This document shows positions 11,286-22,395 of a DNA stretch of 64,000 nt, piece by piece (the stretch's first letter is position 1; each line of letters starts with the position of its first letter). The stretch lies in the NCBI GenBank assembly GCA_928212115.1, contig CAKMRJ010005745.1, forward strand, positions 217,448,176 through 217,512,175, read 5' to 3'. The notes under the pieces were generated by a model. The model searched no databases. It had not been told where the DNA came from and worked only from the letters and a program-made list of their open reading frames with translations. This DNA is from Lactuca virosa (lineage: Eukaryota > Streptophyta > Magnoliopsida > Asterales > Asteraceae). The translations under genes and the position numbers were made by a program.

Positions 11286-12783
11286 TGTTGGATTAGTGTC
11301 TAAGTCCATAACTATATTTGGTATGTACTTGACCCGGTTGGCATGGTCCATTTGGGTTGCATGGCATCATGCATTTGGATAGACTAAAATGAGAGAAATA
11401 ACACTTAAGGTTTGGTAATATATTATAAGTTCTAATATATTAATAAGATTATTTAATTAGTATTGATCAAGAATTAATTTGGAATTAATTAAGTGATCAA
11501 AAGGAGACTAATTAAATATATGGGTTGATTGTGTAAATCATCCATACTTGTATAGTGGGCTAATGCTCCATGGATTATCTAGTTGGGCTAAAACCCATAG
11601 GATGCTCCTTGGTGTTTTTGTACCCATGGATCATGGAAATGAAAGGTCATGACAATTAGGGTTTACATGGTGTAACCCTAATTGTGACACACTATATAAG
11701 CATCTTATTCTTCCCAAAATCGGCAACCATGAGAAGAATATGATGGAATGGTGAGGGCTAGCTGATTTCATGAAGTGGTTCATTTCTCTCTAAGTTATTC
11801 CAAGTGTATTTGATGTTGTGTGAACCATTTGAGGTGTCACACTTGGGGCACTCGGCTCTTAAGCATCAAGGAATCAAGCTACATAAAAAGGTATGTCTTC
11901 TAACTTGTTTTATTACCCAAGTATCAAAGATTGTATGCTAGATAGGGTAATACCTTGGAATATTCATATTTGCATGTATAATAGAGAAAACATAGATCCA
12001 AGGTATTTAAGGTTGCATGTACACTTAGGAGTAGGGGTGTCAAAAAAACCCGAACCCGACACGACCTAAACCCGAATAAGGTAATTAGGGTCGGGTTTAA
12101 TAGGGTCAAAATTTCTATTCGGGTTAACCCGACAAACCCGAATTGAAGTTAGGGTCGGGTTTAGGGTTATTTTTTTAATAAAAATCGGGTTTCGGGTCAA
12201 CCCGAATAAGCCGTTTAACTAACAGTTTGTATAGTACAACACTTTATAGCTATTGTTATTCTTCGAATTTATTTTTCTTCGTTTAAAAGTTAAATCATAT
12301 CATGAAGACAAAAGCCTTCATTTTTTTCTCATCATCAACGACGGTTGTCGTAAGTAACAAAATAAGCAGAACATTTTCTAAAAATTTATATTTTCAGTCC
12401 TTATATTAATAAGTGATTTATAAAAATGATACAAATTGAATCCATCTTACTTTCTACGTATAACCTACACTAACAGCATAAGGAATTGAACATTTTTTTT
12501 GCAACTTACATATTGAGTCCTTGTACTATTACCTGATTTGCTCAAATGGAAAAACATTAGTCCGACTTACATTTCAACCCGATTAACCCGACTAACCTGA
12601 CCCTATTAACCCGTAACCTGATTAACCCAAACCCGACTAACCCGTACCTTAATAGGGTCGGGTTTCGGGTGAAATTTTTATTTTTGCAAACCTGACTAAC
12701 CCGACCCATTTAACCCGAAACCCGATCGGGTTGACCCGATTAACAACCCTACTTAGGAGTGTTAGAATGCTCTAAACCCAACA
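11286..12783 (+). repeat. 5' LTR of copia C1 (with hAT insertion)
   Basis: TGTTGGATTAG...CCCAACA, matching 19004-19773. TATATAA is at 11693-11699. A 720-bp hAT-type element is inserted near its 3' end. Confidence 0.9.
12032..12751. mobile_element. Non-autonomous hAT-type DNA element, 720 bp
   Basis: The termini TAGGGGTGTCAA and, inverted, TAGGGTTGTTAA form imperfect terminal inverted repeats. The flanking 8-bp duplication CTTAGGAG is exact (12024-12031 and 12752-12759), which is diagnostic for hAT. Removing the insert and one duplication restores the 770-bp LTR length. The ends are dense in CCCGAC/GTCGGG subterminal repeats; the middle is AT-rich with no transposase frame. Confidence 0.9.
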
Positions 12784-12784
12784 G

Positions 12785-12797
12785 TGGTATCAGAGCC
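12785..12797 (+). promoter_or_regulatory. Primer-binding site of copia C1
   Basis: TGGTATCAGAGCC, complementary to the 3' end of plant initiator-Met tRNA, one base after the LTR end. Confidence 0.85.
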
Positions 12798-13586
12798 TAG
12801 GCTTGTTTTCTTGTTATACTTGCAAAATGGCTGAAAAATCGAAATTTGTTGCTGTCTGAACAGCAGACTCGCCAAGTCCATGAAGGGACTCGACGAGTCC
12901 AAGGCTAAACTCATCCAACTTGCCGAGTTGGTTCATGCACTCGACAAGTTGGACCCCCATACAACATATCTTCGATTGTTTTGGCTGGAATTGGACTAGG
13001 AACATTACCCTAAGCTGTTTTTCAACTTATAAACCTGTTTTTGATGTGGTAATGTTCATGCTAATCCAATTTCAAAGATAATTGTCAATAGATTCACGTT
13101 TTGTATTAGTTTAAGGATTAGGCTAATTACATGGAAAAGTTTGATTTGTATTATCTTGTTCTTATGAGTTGCTTAGATTAATAGAAAAGTTATGTGGAAT
13201 TGTAGTTTTCAATCCAAATTAATCTAAGAGTTGGTTCTAAAATGTGTTTTTGTAACTTGTCCTCAAGTTATATGAAAAGTCACATTTAAGATTCATAAAA
13301 CTCATAAATATTTCCATAGGTTATGAATAAAGAAAAGTCATATTCGTTTAATAGTTTAAAGTCTTCCATAACTTGTCCTCAAGTTATGGAACTTGAAGAG
13401 TTTCTTGAATTAAAACTACTTTAAACACATAAGTTATGGAATTGAAAAGTTTTTTAATAGTTCAAAACTTTCCCTCAAGTTTTGGAATTTGAAAAGTTTT
13501 CTTTCATGTATACTTTAATTCCAAATTAAGCCCTTAGGATTTTAAAAGTTAAAACTCAACCCTTATACTTTATAATATTATAAGTT

Positions 13587-13666
<80 letters not shown>

Positions 13667-14452
13667 ATAAGATCAAGTCGTCTTACCATTAGTAGGCCTC
13701 ATTCACGAAGCAGTCTATAAGGGGGGTATAAGGTTACTGCCTATAAAATGACAGTTTAATGGGTGTCCACTCTCACCCACCGCTTCCTTGACTGGTGGAG
13801 GGTCGTTAGCCGAACGGGTAGGACAAGTACTATAATTCTCCCTTCATTATAAGTATAATGATAAATACTAAGTAACTAAACACTTATAAATTCCCAATCT
13901 TAGTTACTTAGGAAAATGTGAATAAGGTGCTAATCCATGAAATTACACTTTGCACTTTGTTTGAGCTGTTAGTGGAGTGTGTGTGGTTAACCGGCACACT
14001 AACTGGTTTTAACAAAGTAGGCAAAGGGTTTCTTAAAGTTTATCATAGGCCGGTGGATCGTGTGTGGTTAACCGGCACATCGGTTGAGTGATAAACATTT
14101 AAGAGTACCAAGTAATTTGCATGGTTACTTCACACCTTGTTGTGTAATCCTCGGCATCCCAGTCACAAAACCTGAAGGGCACAATCGAGATTAAAACATG
14201 CCATTGAAAAGTTCAATGAATCTCAAAAGAATCTAGGAGTTTCAAAACCAATTAAAACCTAATAAATTATTTCGTTTTTCATGGTGGAAATTGGTGAATC
14301 GTCATTCACCTACCTTCAAATATTTTATAGCCTGGATTACGGCATCCCTCTTCCAAGTTATAAAATATTGTGTTGGGTCCTAGCCTTAATATTTCATATT
14401 GGTTGTTATATTAAGGACTTAAATCAACTTACTTGAATATCTCCCATATTAA
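12798..14452 (+). other. Structured RNA leader of copia C1
   Basis: About 1.65 kb without a long frame. It holds ACTCGNCGAGT-like palindromes (12866-12960), an (AT)n(GT)n microsatellite (13588-13668) and three long imperfect hairpins: 13948-14026 and 14032-14103 with the apical sequence around GTGTGTGGTTAACC, and 14319-14369 with loop ATTACGGCATCCCTCTT. The last lies about 85 bases before the gag ATG. Related leaders occur in C2 and C4. Confidence 0.65.
13588..13668. repeat. (AT)n(GT)n microsatellite
   Basis: About 55 bases of alternating AT followed by about 20 bases of GT, inside the C1 leader. Confidence 0.9.
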
Positions 14453-15130
14453 ATGTTTGGTTTAGACATCTATGATCATCCCAAATCTCTTGGAACAAGC
14501 TTTCCTAATGAAGATGATGTCCCATGGTTGGTTCATGGAAATCATACTTCTTTTCTGTCACCTCCTCCAATTATTCTCCCTAACCCACAAGTTCTTGAAA
14601 AGTTTAAGGTCACTCAAGCCCTATTGGCAAGCAAAGTCTATGTGTGCTCACATCTTGGAGATAAGGTCACATATTGACAAGCCGGGAGAGTTGGGTGTCA
14701 AAGTCTTGAGGAAGTTGGATGTTCAATCACTTTCTAAGTCACATAGCGAGTTCCTTTGGGACCACTATGAAACAGACTATGACATTACCCTTAATGATCT
14801 TATCTATTTGCTTGGTGCTGCTGAATCAGAAATGATTTGAGGACTAGTAAAGCAAATTTGATTAGAAGATCAACTTCCCAAACCTTCAATGGACATTGAC
14901 AATGGTAACATTGGATACCTAGTAAAAGCTTTCTCTTCCCAATGGAAAGGGATCCGCCATAGTCAACTCGGTTGACCAAATGGTAAAGAGAAAGGCTAAG
15001 TCTGAGATAGTCCCATGTATCATTACCAAAGAGTCCATATGTTTCTATTGCCAAAGGAAGGGGCATTGGTTGCGAAGCTGCCAAATTTACCTTAAAGATC
15101 ATAAGGATGGTAAAGTCAAAAGTTTGACTT
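14453..15130 (+). pseudogene. Copia gag of C1 (frameshifted)
   Basis: Starts at ATG 14453 (MFGLDIYDHPKSLGTS). The frame is open to about 14677, then a deletion of a few codons plus a shift moves the text to the frame of 14600-14840 (CAHILEIRSHIDKPGELG; HSEFLWDHYETDYDITLNDL). This is the UBN2-type capsid fold of copia gag. After a stop at 14840 the nucleocapsid is still readable, with CFYCQRKGHWLRSC at 15042-15083, a zinc knuckle with all four ligands. The minus-strand relative C2 has the same gag with different lesions. Confidence 0.8.
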
Positions 15131-18100
15131 TACTTCAGGTAAAGTCCACTATCTAACTATGTTAAGTTCCCAGTTGATGATTCTTAATACAAAATGTGAC
15201 TCGGTTACATTTTGATATTTAGCAGGATCAAGCAAATGGAAGGAAACTTTAAGAAAGAGTATGCTGAATCTGATCGCGTAGATGGATTTCTATCGCATGG
15301 TTTGAAGATTGGATTACTGAGCTACTTCTTAGGAGTTATGATAGATTGCTAGGAAACATGTAATAGCATAGTTTTCATTTCAAGTTGCATTGTAAGGAAA
15401 AACAAATTCCGTATTTTTATAAATAAATAAAAGTTTTACTTTATTTTATATCTCCTTGCAATGGCATTTATGAAAACATGATGTTTGTATGTTTCTAGCA
15501 ATATTGGAAATATGAATTTGATTCTTTCATCTGTGCTAGTGTCTAAATTTACCAAGTAAGGAAAGAGTCTCATCACCCAAGGTTCAATTGGAACGAAGCT
15601 TGGAATCATGCAAGTGGTATAGTATGATGAATGAGAAGTTTCATTTTTGGAAAATTAAGACTAGTTCCTTGTTCACATGTATATGTTAGTCAAGTGAAGG
15701 ACTAAGGGATCAAGTACACATTCTTGTGCACTGGTCAGGTCCACCACAAAAGATTGATAAGGCTATTCGTCATGATTTACTAAAGTTTAGTAAATATGGT
15801 TATACTTACAAGTTTAAGTATAATTCTGAAACATTGGAAAAGTTTCGATGTATGGCAGAACAAATGAGAAAATTAGGCAGAAAGATAAAAGTTTCTCAAA
15901 TTTGAAAAGATGGGAGAGTACTTTAGTATCATGCTTTGTGATCATCTTAATGATTAAGAAACCATATCACAATTGGTCCTCTAAGGACATCTTAGTACAT
16001 TCCTATGGCTAAGAAGAGGAATGAAGAATTGCTGAAATGGTTAAATCAAGAAGATGAGTCATACTTCATTCCAAAAACAAGTCTTAGAGTCATACTCCAA
16101 GATTGTAATTTGAGTGACATTACTAACACTTTTCAAATGTAAGAGTAGAATGTGTCCCACTCTTGTACATTTGAAATTGGTAAGTTGTGATGTTTTGGAT
16201 AAAACAAAGACCAACTAAGGCCAAGTGTTTGTCTTGATAAAGAATCTGCACTATCTATTGAATATTTGGCAAGATAGTCTTATATGTCAAGAGGACAGTG
16301 GGAGTCTTAAGGATCCTGAAATGATTTCAAGATCTAATCAAGAATAAAAACCTGTAGTTTGACACTAGCACACGACGTGAGGTTTTATCACCCGTCGTGT
16401 TGACATATCCTATTTCTGTGCCCATTCCAGTTAAAAGTTGGCTTTGCATATGAGTTCTGAGAGCTCTCAAATGGTTGCATAACAACTTGGAAGTAATGGC
16501 AGACCCTTGTGCTGCCAGGTGGCAAGAAGTTAAGACTGCACAAGTCCAGTCCATATGAGTTTGGATTTGTCACTAACCTTGTCTTGATATTATGGTTTTG
16601 ACAAATTCACATGGATAGGAACACATACACCATAAAATCTAAGTGTCATAAGGTTTCTCTCCGATTCATGTAAATGATGGTGAGGAAACGCTTTCACTAA
16701 GTAGATTTTAAGTAGATAGCAACTGTGATATTTTCATTCTCAAAGTCGTTAGTGGAGCGTGTGTGGTTAACCGTCACACTAACATGGACTTGTGAGAAAT
16801 GGCAAAGGTCTAAACAATTGAGACTATGATTACGGCATCCCTTTCCATAGTTCTGAAATTGTTTAGACACACATGTGTGCTATCTAAGGAAAGGTGTATG
16901 ATTTTGATAAAGGTTTATCAAAGCATATCGTATCAGAAATTTGAACTTTGGTACGAAAGTCAATACAGTATTGATTTCTAGAAGTCCAGCTGATTTCTTA
17001 GTACAAGTCAAAGCTAGTGGGAGCATAAGTGTTATGCTAATAATTTTCATGTTAGTGGGAGCATGATAATTATGGTAAGTATTGCAAGTTAGCAATGTTA
17101 ATTATAGAAAACAAAAGTTTCAATTCATGAAGTTGTTGGTGTTGAAAAAGTTGTTTTGCTATAATTAAGGGAGAGGAAATTATACCTCATTTCAATTCTA
17201 AAAGGCTTAGATTGAGATTTTAATCGTCTTTAGTCAAGGATATATATATATATATATATGAATTTTATGTTGGAGTGGCTCAACATAAAGAAATTCTATA
17301 TATGGGTCCATTATTTGCATTCTAAAATTCAGTTATGATTACGGCATCCCTTTTCATAATCTAAATTATGAGAACTTGGCAAATAGACATAGAAATATTA
17401 TAGCAAAAAGACTGGTCTAGTATCATGTCTTTATGTGAGACATCATGAATCGTGTCCCATATGCTTCAGATATAGGATCGATTGCATGTGCTATAATATT
17501 CATCCTTTCTAAATTTTCCAAATGCTCTGGCATTAAGGGGGGAAAATCTAGAATTGGATATGACTAAAATGCTTAAGCAATTGTCGAGAACAATCTAAGG
17601 TTTACCAAAGATTGGGTACTCAAGGACAGTTGGAAGTATAGTGTTAAATTTTGGAAGGACCATATTGACATACTCTGAAAGGAGGCAACTCTTGTTCAGA
17701 AGTGACAGTCAAAATGGGAATATGGAAAATTTTCATAGTTGGAAGTTATTCAATTTGTGCAAGATTAGAAAAAACTTAATGCAAGAAGGATGTTTCCATG
17801 GAGTTGATCTCCATTGGAATACTCTGTAATATCTGTTGACAAGTCTTTGTGACTTTGTGCATAATCATTACAAGAGGATCAATGCATATAAGGTTAAAAT
17901 CTAACAGATTTCGGTAAATTATAGGAATTTGGAATTCTTATAATTTTTATAAGGATTTGGGAGTGTGAAAAGAGAATCATTGAAATTATGATCAATCGAT
18001 CTAGTTCACAAAGTAAAGATCATAGACAAACATAGAGTGCTTACTTGGTGTATGGCAAAGCTATTGTTTAGAAAAAACATAGTGTACATGCTTGGAGCAT

Positions 18101-19003
18101 GGGACAACTAGTGTTTTTAATTCAAGTATAAAGTTGATAAAACCGAAATAATGAATAATGAATAATCAGTATGGTGATAATTAAAAAGTGTTCTATTTAT
18201 ATTCATAGGTTTTGATACCATATTGGATTCAATTATTCTTTTGTTTCATTTTGCATGTTTTGACTTCCAGAATAAACTAGGTCATTCTTCCCGAATGACT
18301 AAGTTATTCAAACCATCCACAGTCGGTCATATGTTGGAAGTAGATATGAATCAAGACTGACATGAGTTGGCTTGTAGATGTCTAAGATGGTGGACATAAC
18401 AAAGTATTCCTACAACACTCATGAGTAATCATAAGTTCTGAGTATTGGATTCAACCGACGCTCATTTGAATCACTTCATGAGACGATAATATCTTATATT
18501 CTTCAAACCTAGAGATATGAGTTGTTACTATGAGTTGGTTATACATTGATTGCACGAAAACGCATTGGTAACTCGATGTTATAAAACGTGTCTTTGTGTA
18601 TGATTCAACAAGTAGTAGAACAAGCCATATGAGTCAAAGTTTATCCATTCCTTTTACCTTCGGGATAAAAGCGATATTTTTGGGCCCCTCGATGATTTAA
18701 TGATTACACTTGTGAGTGCTTGGCCAAGCCAGGACTAATGTGATTTGTTCAATTAGTCGGTCGTCATAAATCGGAAATCGGGAAACAACAAATGAACAGA
18801 GAGACTGATTATAATCCATGTCTCAGTCCATATGATATCTAGAATGGAGGAATATATAATCCCTTATCTAATGGACAAGTCATTGACGAGATCAGAGTTC
18901 AGTTACAACGTCAGAGTTCGACAACGGCTTAAAGAGCTATGATTGCCAGTCGGTTTTTGAAGTCATACTCAATAATAGTTTTACACTTATCCAAGTGGGA
19001 GAC
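15131..19003 (+). other. Eroded pol-derived internal region of C1
   Basis: There is no open frame of note. Between 15720 and 16330 fragments resemble copia integrase (KFSKYGYTYKFKYNSETLEKF-like, 15785-15850) and the linker toward RT. Three constant-loop hairpins lie at 16737-16798, 16808-16868 and 17313-17384. A short TA run is at 17240-17260. The segment 17737-19003 is duplicated at 4086-5379. It ends with the polypurine tract AAGTGGGAGAC (18992-19003). The same eroded text is present in C2 on the minus strand, so the decay predates at least one transposition. Confidence 0.65.
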
Positions 19004-19773
19004 GGTTGAATTAGTGTCTAAGTCCATAACTATATTTGGTATGTACTTGACCCGGTTGGCATGGTCCATTTGGGTTGCATGGCATCATGCATTTGGATAG
19101 ACTAAAATGAGAGAAATAACACTTAAGGTTTGGTAATATATTATAATTTCTAATATATTAATATGATTATTTAATTAGTATTGATCAAGAATTAATTTGG
19201 AATTAATTAAGTGATCAAAAGGAGACTAATTAAATATATGGGTTGATTGTGTAAATCATCCATACTTGTATAGTGGGCTAATGCTCCATGGATTATCTAG
19301 TTGGGCTAAAACCCATAGGATGCTACATGGTGTTTTTGTACCCATGGATCATGGAAATGAAAGGTCATGACAATTAGGGTTTACATGGTGTAACCCTAAT
19401 TGTGACACACTATATAAGTATCTTATTCTTCCCAAAATCGGCAACCATGAGAAGACTATGATGGAATGGTGAGGGCTAGACGATTTCATGAAGTGGTTCA
19501 TTTCTCTCTATGTTATTCCAAGTGTATTTGATGTTGTGTGAACCATTTGAGGTGTCACACTTGGGTCATTCGGATCTTAAGCATCAAGGAATCAAGCTAC
19601 ATAAAAAGGTATGTCTTCTAACTTGTTTTATTACCCAAGTATCAAAGATTGTATGCTAGATAGGGTAAGACCTTGGAATATTCATATTTGCATGTATAAT
19701 AGAGAAAACATAGATCCAAGGTATTTAGGGTTGCATATACACTTAGGAGTGTTAGAATACTCTAAACCCAACA
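19004..19773 (+). repeat. 3' LTR of copia C1
   Basis: 770 bp; the first base is mutated (GGTTGAATT for TGTTGGATT). It ends CCCAACA, followed by ACTTG, a one-base variant of the GCTTG target duplication. Confidence 0.9.
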
Positions 19774-21486
19774 ACTTGATCTATGGGACAAGGACATCTC
19801 AAGCAAAGATCCTTTCAGATCTGGAGTCCCTAAGAGTGGTTAAGGCATAAAGGTGCAAGCTTTATGCCATTAGAAGCCCCCATGCAAGCTTTAAGGAGTG
19901 GTTATGGTCTTTTAAGCCTCAAAAGGCCATGCATGGAAGAAAAGGCAGATACTTTTCGTGTCCTTGTGGTGTATAAGGCCTAGATCTATATTGTTATGCT
20001 TTGGTTTGGAGTAATGAGGGTTTTTGGACATAGAGTTATGTCTTAAGGAGCTAGGGTTTTGTCTAAACCCATTAAGAAGGATTAGGAGTGGGTAAAGTTG
20101 GAAACTTTACCATCATGAGATCATTTCTAGCACGTATATGAAGTTTAGGGTTTGGATCTGAAGTGTACGGGCTTAATCATTTAAGATGGCCCAAACAGAC
20201 TGGGGACTCGGCGAGTCCAGGGAGGGACTCGACTAGTTGAAGTGAGTTGTCCCGTTTCTGTTCATGTTGGAACTCGATGAGTCTGAGGGCTGACTCGAAG
20301 AGTTGAGTCAGTAAACCGCGACTTTGAGTAGCCAGGGAACTCAGCGAGTCAGGGGGTTACTCGACAAGTTGGATCGCGATTTCAGGATTCTAATTGCTGG
20401 AACTCGGCGAGTTGGTGGGCAACTCGTCGAGTTAAGTCAACTTGGGGAGTTGACTTTGACTTTGGCCAAGGTTGACCTAGTTGGAGTTTGAGGACATTTT
20501 GGGGCTAAATGTCATTTTGTTATTGATAGCTCGGGGATCCGAAGGAGCAGCAGTTCAGAGAATTGTCAGTTTGCAGCCTGAGGAGTATCAGCAGTGCAAG
20601 GTGAGTCTCCTCACTGTGTGCATGGGTCTACGGCCACAATTCTGGCACATTATGTTTGTGTATAGTAGGAAGACCCGAGGGTTAGCCCTAGGCACTTTAT
20701 GATATATGTTCCGGGTTACGACCCGATGCCGGGCGAGGCCCGAGGAATGTTAGTATGCTAGAGGTCTTTGTGATTCTTGCATGTGTTGCTACGATAGGTT
20801 CCGGACCGAGGGTTCGATGTCGGGGCGAGCCCGATGTATATTTATATGGTAGTATGATTTCGGACTAGGGTCCGATGTCGGGGCAAGCTCGAGGAAGGTT
20901 TATAGGTTGCATGTTAGATTATACTTGATGTCTTTGTGATACTTGTATTTGCCTGGTTAGGAGATGAGTGTGGGCGAGGTCCCGTATCTCATCACTAGCT
21001 GAGTATGGATGGGGTTCCATATCTTAATATTAGCAGAGTAGGGACGTGACCTGTGATAGGAGCGAAGTGAGTGTGGGCGGGGGCCCGTATCTCACTATCA
21101 GCAGGAGTGTGGACGGGGTTCCACGACTCATCAGTCACAGACCAGGGGTGGGGCCCAAGTTAGACGAGACCTTAGATCAGGAGTACAGTTAGAGTATGTT
21201 TATTTATGTACTAGCATAGTATTTGATTGTATATGTCTAGCGGGCGAGGCCCAGAGACAGGCGGGGCCTAAGGGGGATAAATCTGTATACCGAGCGGGGC
21301 TCGATTTCAGGCGGGGCCCGATGTCGGAGCGAGTCTGATGTCAGGCAAGTCCCGATGCAGCGGGCAGGGGCCCAGTATGTGGTTATGTGTATGGTATGTG
21401 GTAGGTTAAGGAACTCACTAAGCTTTGTTCTTACGGTTTTCAGTTTTGGTTTCAGGTACTTCCGGTAGCGGAGGGATGTTACAAGT

Positions 21487-21499
21487 TGGTACCAGAGCC
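21487..21499 (+). promoter_or_regulatory. Primer-binding site, internal region B
   Basis: TGGTACCAGAGCC three bases after the LTR2 end; identical to the site in region A. Confidence 0.75.
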
Positions 21500-22395
21500 T
21501 TGGTTTGAGGGATTCGGGCACACCTTCAGGCGTGCCTGAACTCAAACTAAGGACATGGTATGGAATTTTTCAAAAGAAAATCACTTTTCTAAAAGAATTT
21601 GTAAAAGAGAAAAGAAACTTTGAAAAGAGAAAAAGGGTGTGGTGCATGCAATCAGCCGAGCTGAAGTAAGTTCTCCCAAATTACCCATACAAGTTTATGT
21701 TATGATATGATTATGAGAACTGCATGCTAGTTTAGGGCTAAGGATCTTGAAAGGATGCCTTGTGTGCATGACATATGTGTATGAGCTTAGAATCACATGC
21801 TAGTACAGATTCCTGATATGTGGATAGAATTGCTTGATTTATATGTTTGGTTAGATTTTCCGTTGTTCTGAATGCTGCTTGCTTTGTGCTTGGTGGACTA
21901 TGAGTGATGGGAATTAACTACTAGGTGAATACGTTAAGTCACATGTCACAAGAGTTGAATAATCTCATAGTGTCTGATTTGACCCTATTGCACAGCTCTC
22001 GTTTGAGTCTAACCGTTGTAGGGATGAGTCCTTTACTTGAAGGATTATCTGAGCCTCGTCACATGTGATGGTATTCATGTAGTGGTTAATTGGAATTATA
22101 AAGAGTCCTTCAGCAGTTGAGGACTGGGTTTGGGATTGGAGATTTTCCTAGGGCAAGCATAGGATGAGTTTAGTGCTGGGAGCAGAGATAGTAGTGAAAG
22201 GGACTTGGTGGAGTCGAGGCAATTCTTGAGGAAAGTACGGATAGATGTGGAAGGTAGTATGGGCCCGTACTACTGAAAGCATAGGATCCGTACTCAATTC
22301 AAGAAGGGATGAGATAAAACCAAGGAACTTATAGTGCGTGTGTGATCCCTCAGTAGTGATGAGTATTATGATGGTTGTTATGATATGTTTTCAGC
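21500..22395 (+). other. Untranslated leader of internal region B
   Basis: Collinear with 8066-8962 with scattered substitutions. No coding frame is seen. Confidence 0.6.

Larger units (their letters stand above)
11286..19773 (+). mobile_element. Ty1/copia element C1, non-autonomous, nested in gypsy LTR2
   Basis: 5' LTR 11286-12783 (770 bp once a hAT insertion is removed), 3' LTR 19004-19773 (770 bp). The target-site duplication is GCTTG (11281-11285), now ACTTG at 19774-19778. The primer-binding site TGGTATCAGAGCC directly follows the 5' LTR. The internal region has a long structured leader, a broken gag and about 3.8 kb in which only scraps of integrase and RT-like text remain. It is related to minus-strand C2 throughout, including those scraps. 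Confidence 0.9.
10794..21483 (+). repeat. LTR2 of the gypsy array, interrupted by complete copia C1
   Basis: LTR sequence runs 10794-11285 and 19774-21483. A TATA-like TATTTAA is at 10993-10999. Copia C1 is inserted after GCTTG (11281-11285). Near the 3' end about 180 bases present in LTR1 (7861-8039) and LTR3 are missing, joined at a GGGA microhomology (about 21473-21477). It ends TTACA before a primer-binding site. Confidence 0.9.
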
